The notes under the pieces were generated by a model. The model saw only the letters and a list, made by a program, of their open reading frames with translations. It ran no database searches and had not been told where the DNA came from. The translations under genes were made by a program, and so were the position numbers. Of a stretch of 7,620 nt of DNA, positions 5,763 through 7,620 are shown in pieces. The stretch is from Pleomorphochaeta sp964545735 (GTDB taxonomy: Bacteria > Spirochaetota > Spirochaetia > Sphaerochaetales > Sphaerochaetaceae): positions 1 to 7,620 of the forward strand of contig CAZJGS010000123.1 of the NCBI GenBank assembly GCA_964545735.1. Direction: 5' to 3'. Each line of letters opens with the position of its first letter. The first letter of the stretch is position 1.

Positions 5763-7119
5763 ACTTGTATTATTTTTAATAGCGATTATGGCTTCAGTTA
5801 TATTGTATGGGTGCAATGACCTAAGATATGCTGCTAAAGGAGGTGGCAGCATGAGCCCACAAGAGTATATTCAAATTACACAAGCTAACAATGATCAGGC
5901 AGTTAGAACGGTTAAACCACTTGAACATCGGATAGCAAAGAGTGCAGTAATCATTGTACCTGATCGAAAGATTTGCAAAATATTCATGCTTAATAAAGTA
6001 TCCATGCCAAAACCAATTTACGCAAAAACCCAAACCGAAATTACCTTTTTGATTTTTAATAGTATGGCAGAAAAGATAATAAAAAGGAATATATTCGAAA
6101 CAACAAAAAAAATAGATGATAAATATGAATACCCTTTTGAAACAGAAGAATATAATTATATAATGTGGATAGGTTCAAAAAAACAAGCCAATCAACTACC
6201 TAGTGATTATTATGATTATGCTTGGTGGATAAAACATAAGAATGGCAAGTATCAAATTCAAATTAAACAAACTATATCTGATAATGAAGAAGAGATAACG
6301 CAATCTTTTCTTCAGCAAATAGAGGATTTTGTAATAAAAACAGAAGCCAAAGTTAAGGGAATAAAGAGATTTGACACGGCTAAACTAAAACAGGGGATGA
6401 CTGCATCAGAACTTAGAAATTATTATGGGGTGATCAAGGAGACAGTATTAAATGACCCCTTCGCCTCTAATATAAAATACAAGATAATTTTATTCGAAGT
6501 TTTGCCATCTTTAAACTCTGATAAAGTTAATAATGATATACCCTACACGGCTTGGGCTTGTTTTCATAACAATAAAGCAATTGCTTTTGGGATTGGCAAA
6601 GAAAAAGAAGCGAAGCACTCTATTTACTCAGCACTAGTGAACCAAAAATATGCTTCGGGTAAACTGAAGCAATCTCAAGCAGAACGCATGATTTTTAATA
6701 ATTTCCGACAACTTTATGGCGAACCAGAGCCTATCACCAAAGAAATAGCAATGTTTCGGATAATGATAGCAGAGAAAATAGAAACAGGGAAAATATTGCA
6801 ATCAGAAGCTGATTACCTTATGGCACAAAAAGAATCAGAAGTCGCTGAACGCCTAAAACAAATACAGCTCAGGGAAGAGCGTCTGCTTAAAGAAGACACC
6901 TCAAGGCGTGCCCAAATCGAACTTCAGCAAAGACAACTCGCAAATCAGCAGGCGGCAAACGCAATAGCTCAGAGACAAGCGAATTCACAAGCTTTACTAG
7001 GAGTTGCCAATTTCATCAATCAACAAGCATATCAGCAACAGTTAATTCAATCATTAAATAGGCCTTTTAATATGAATTGCTGGAGTAATGGTCATTACAC
7101 GAGATGCCAACAACAATAG
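5755..7119 (+). CDS. Lipoprotein of unknown function with BamE-like motif and Gln-rich tail
   Basis: 454-residue secreted lipoprotein. A Lys3-charged start, a hydrophobic stretch (4-17) and the lipobox L-Y-G-C give a type II signal peptide with lipidated Cys20. Residues 21-205 are not recognised. Around 211-225, L-K-Q-G-M-T-A-S-E-L-R-N-Y-Y-G resembles the BamE/SmpA-type G-M-T motif. Two copies of a G-K-(L/I)-x-Q-S-x-A motif follow (from Gly302 and Gly345, 43 residues apart). From about 355 to 430 the chain is a charged, then Gln/Ala-rich likely coiled coil, and it ends with C442 and C451 in a C-W-S-N-G-H-Y-T-R-C loop that could form a disulphide. A strong ribosome site, AGGGAGGGGAG, ends three bases before the ATG. 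Composition is markedly AT-rich compared with the genes before it, suggesting separate acquisition. It probably sits in the envelope; a role in the defence module is not shown. Confidence 0.8.
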   Translation: MNKLVLFLIAIMASVILYGCNDLRYAAKGGGSMSPQEYIQITQANNDQAVRTVKPLEHRIAKSAVIIVPDRKICKIFMLNKVSMPKPIYAKTQTEITFLIFNSMAEKIIKRNIFETTKKIDDKYEYPFETEEYNYIMWIGSKKQANQLPSDYYDYAWWIKHKNGKYQIQIKQTISDNEEEITQSFLQQIEDFVIKTEAKVKGIKRFDTAKLKQGMTASELRNYYGVIKETVLNDPFASNIKYKIILFEVLPSLNSDKVNNDIPYTAWACFHNNKAIAFGIGKEKEAKHSIYSALVNQKYASGKLKQSQAERMIFNNFRQLYGEPEPITKEIAMFRIMIAEKIETGKILQSEADYLMAQKESEVAERLKQIQLREERLLKEDTSRRAQIELQQRQLANQQAANAIAQRQANSQALLGVANFINQQAYQQQLIQSLNRPFNMNCWSNGHYTRCQQQ

Positions 7120-7135
7120 ATAAAATGAAAACAGA

Positions 7136-7188
7136 CCAAAGCTCTTCACTGGATCGCTATGTTGCACCCAGCTTTCAGTGAGCTTTGG
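7136..7188. repeat. Imperfect inverted repeat (hairpin) between lipoprotein and zinc-ribbon genes
   Basis: CCAAAGCTC (7136-7144) pairs with GAGCTTTGG (7180-7188). After a 3-base bulge on the left arm, ACTG (7148-7151) pairs with CAGT (7176-7179), leaving a loop of 24 bases. No T-run follows on the + strand, so it is not a standard intrinsic terminator in that direction. It could be a transcript-stabilising or attenuating structure, or the footprint of a recombination site. Confidence 0.5.
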
Positions 7189-7221
7189 CGTTATGGAAAA
7201 AAAAGAGAAAGGACACAATGA

Positions 7222-7455
7222 ATGAAGCAAGTTACCGTCACATGCGCCTTCTGTGGGCATAAATGTCTTCGTAATGCTTACGATTCTATGTTACCAAAGG
7301 AAAACACGCCGTCGAAAAACATATCCATCGGCATGGGTGGTTATAGTTTCTCTCTCCTGTGTACCAACCCTTCTTGTCATAAATATACCATAACTTGTAC
7401 GCATCGTGAGGAGTTAGAACGCTTATCTGCAAAATACAAAACAAAGACTATTTAA
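7222..7455 (+). CDS. Small zinc-ribbon protein of unknown function
   Basis: 77-residue basic protein with two knuckle-like cysteine pairs, C8-x2-C11 and C47-x4-C52, which probably bind one zinc ion; C15 and C59 are additional cysteines. The middle (about 16-45) contains a glycine-rich G-M-G-G-Y stretch, and the tail is charged (H-R-E-E-L-E-R-L-S-A-K-Y-K). No signal peptide or membrane segment is visible. AAAGGA at 7208-7213, eight bases before the ATG at 7222, supports this start; another ATG at 7218 is out of frame. I do not recognise a family. Zinc ribbons of this size often bind nucleic acid or partner proteins, but nothing here shows which. It is bounded by hairpins on both sides, so it may be a separately mobile or separately transcribed unit. 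Confidence 0.65.
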   Translation: MKQVTVTCAFCGHKCLRNAYDSMLPKENTPSKNISIGMGGYSFSLLCTNPSCHKYTITCTHREELERLSAKYKTKTI

Positions 7456-7469
7456 CAGGAGATAGCACA

Positions 7470-7511
7470 ATGACACCGAGCAAATCTAGGGTCAGAGCGA
7501 ACAGTCGTTGA
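7470..7511 (+). CDS. Possible 13-residue leader peptide or gene remnant
   Basis: A good ribosome site (CAGGAG, 7456-7461) is followed eight bases later by an ATG and 13 codons (MTPSKSRVRANSR) ending in TGA. The reading frame overlaps the first arm of the next hairpin. A strong site in front of so short a frame suggests either a leader peptide for a gene beyond the window or the start of a gene truncated by rearrangement. It may also be chance. Confidence 0.25.
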   Translation: MTPSKSRVRANSR

Positions 7512-7525
7512 CCATTGACTAGATT
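7483..7525. repeat. Inverted repeat downstream of the zinc-ribbon gene
   Basis: AATCTAG plus GGTCA (7483-7494) pair with TGACC (7509-7513) and CTAGATT (7519-7525), with a 5-base bulge on the right arm and a loop of 14 bases. No T-run follows on the + strand. Together with the hairpin at 7136-7188 it brackets the zinc-ribbon gene. Confidence 0.45.
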
Positions 7526-7542
7526 GTAAGATGGATTAGATT
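7515..7542 (+). promoter_or_regulatory. Weak sigma-70-like promoter near the right edge
   Basis: TTGACT (7515-7520) and TAGATT (7537-7542) are separated by 16 bases. The -35 matches five of six consensus positions and the -10 four of six. It would serve a gene starting at or beyond the window end, for which there is no direct evidence. It overlaps the second arm of the preceding hairpin. Confidence 0.25.
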
Positions 7543-7620
7543 AAATAGAGTGTTGTTCCTATCTTATAAGGGATTTAGAGAGGATGTTCAAGCGAAGATG
7601 ATGCAACCCGAATCGCGTAA

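Noticed and set aside
7150..7166. TGG...TTGCA resembling a sigma-54 promoter before the zinc-ribbon gene
   Set aside because: Eleven bases separate GG and GC and the CAC after GG is absent; it also lies in the hairpin loop.
7136..7194. Integron attC-like site (hairpin with bulge followed by GCGTTATGG; ATTTAAC at the zinc-ribbon gene stop)
   Set aside because: The right core GTTATGG departs from GTTRRRY at two positions, the left side has no pairing core, no matching right core follows the second hairpin, and no integrase is visible.
7522..7620. Open frame running off the right end after a TAG
   Set aside because: About 33 codons with only weak possible starts and no recognisable sequence; not enough to call a gene.

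Overview
The window appears to be an accessory (defence-island-like) stretch of a Gram-negative bacterium that uses sigma-54. The mix of a VapC-type PIN protein, a sigma-54 activator, a lipoprotein with a type II signal peptide and a GGGGACAG/CTGTCCCC inverted-repeat element would fit a deltaproteobacterial (Desulfobacterota-like) or related proteobacterial genome. No rRNA or core gene is present to settle the taxonomy, so this is inference. All supported genes lie on the + strand. Composition shifts along the window: the first half is moderately GC-rich, while the intergenic region at 2255-2500 and the lipoprotein gene are clearly AT-rich, which suggests a mosaic assembled by transfer.

Layout: (1) 2-298 is the 3' part of a PIN-domain (VapC-like) toxin gene that begins before the window. 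(2) 299-679 has no gene but holds a short MITE/REP-like element (308-427). (3) 680-2254 encodes an RtcR-type sigma-54 activator: a CARF-like N-terminal ligand-sensing domain, an AAA+ sigma-54 activator domain and a Fis-type DNA-binding helix-turn-helix. (4) 2255-2500 is a regulatory region with near-identical direct repeats 21 bp apart and, further down, a good -24/-12 sigma-54 promoter at 2389-2404. (5) 2501-5606 is a compact three-gene set: an ABC-type/OLD-like ATPase with a DUF3696-type C terminus, a PLD-like (HxRxxxxD) protein one base after the ATPase stop codon, and a protein with a SeqA-like N terminus and a RAMA domain. (6) 5610-5762 is a possible 50-residue ORF. (7) 5755-7119 encodes a lipoprotein of unknown function with a BamE-like motif and a Gln-rich coiled-coil tail. 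(8) 7222-7455 encodes a small zinc-ribbon protein, flanked on both sides by imperfect hairpins.

Working model (inference): the CARF-like domain senses a nucleotide or RNA-end signal made during infection or RNA damage. The activator binds the repeats upstream of 2501 and turns on the sigma-54 promoter, producing the ATPase, the PLD-like candidate nuclease and the RAMA modified-DNA reader. This would be an inducible defence operon under transcriptional CARF control, without CRISPR genes or the RNA-repair genes rtcBA in view. The PIN toxin at the left edge supports a defence or mobile-gene neighbourhood. The lipoprotein and zinc-ribbon genes have no visible functional link to the module beyond proximity and shared strand.
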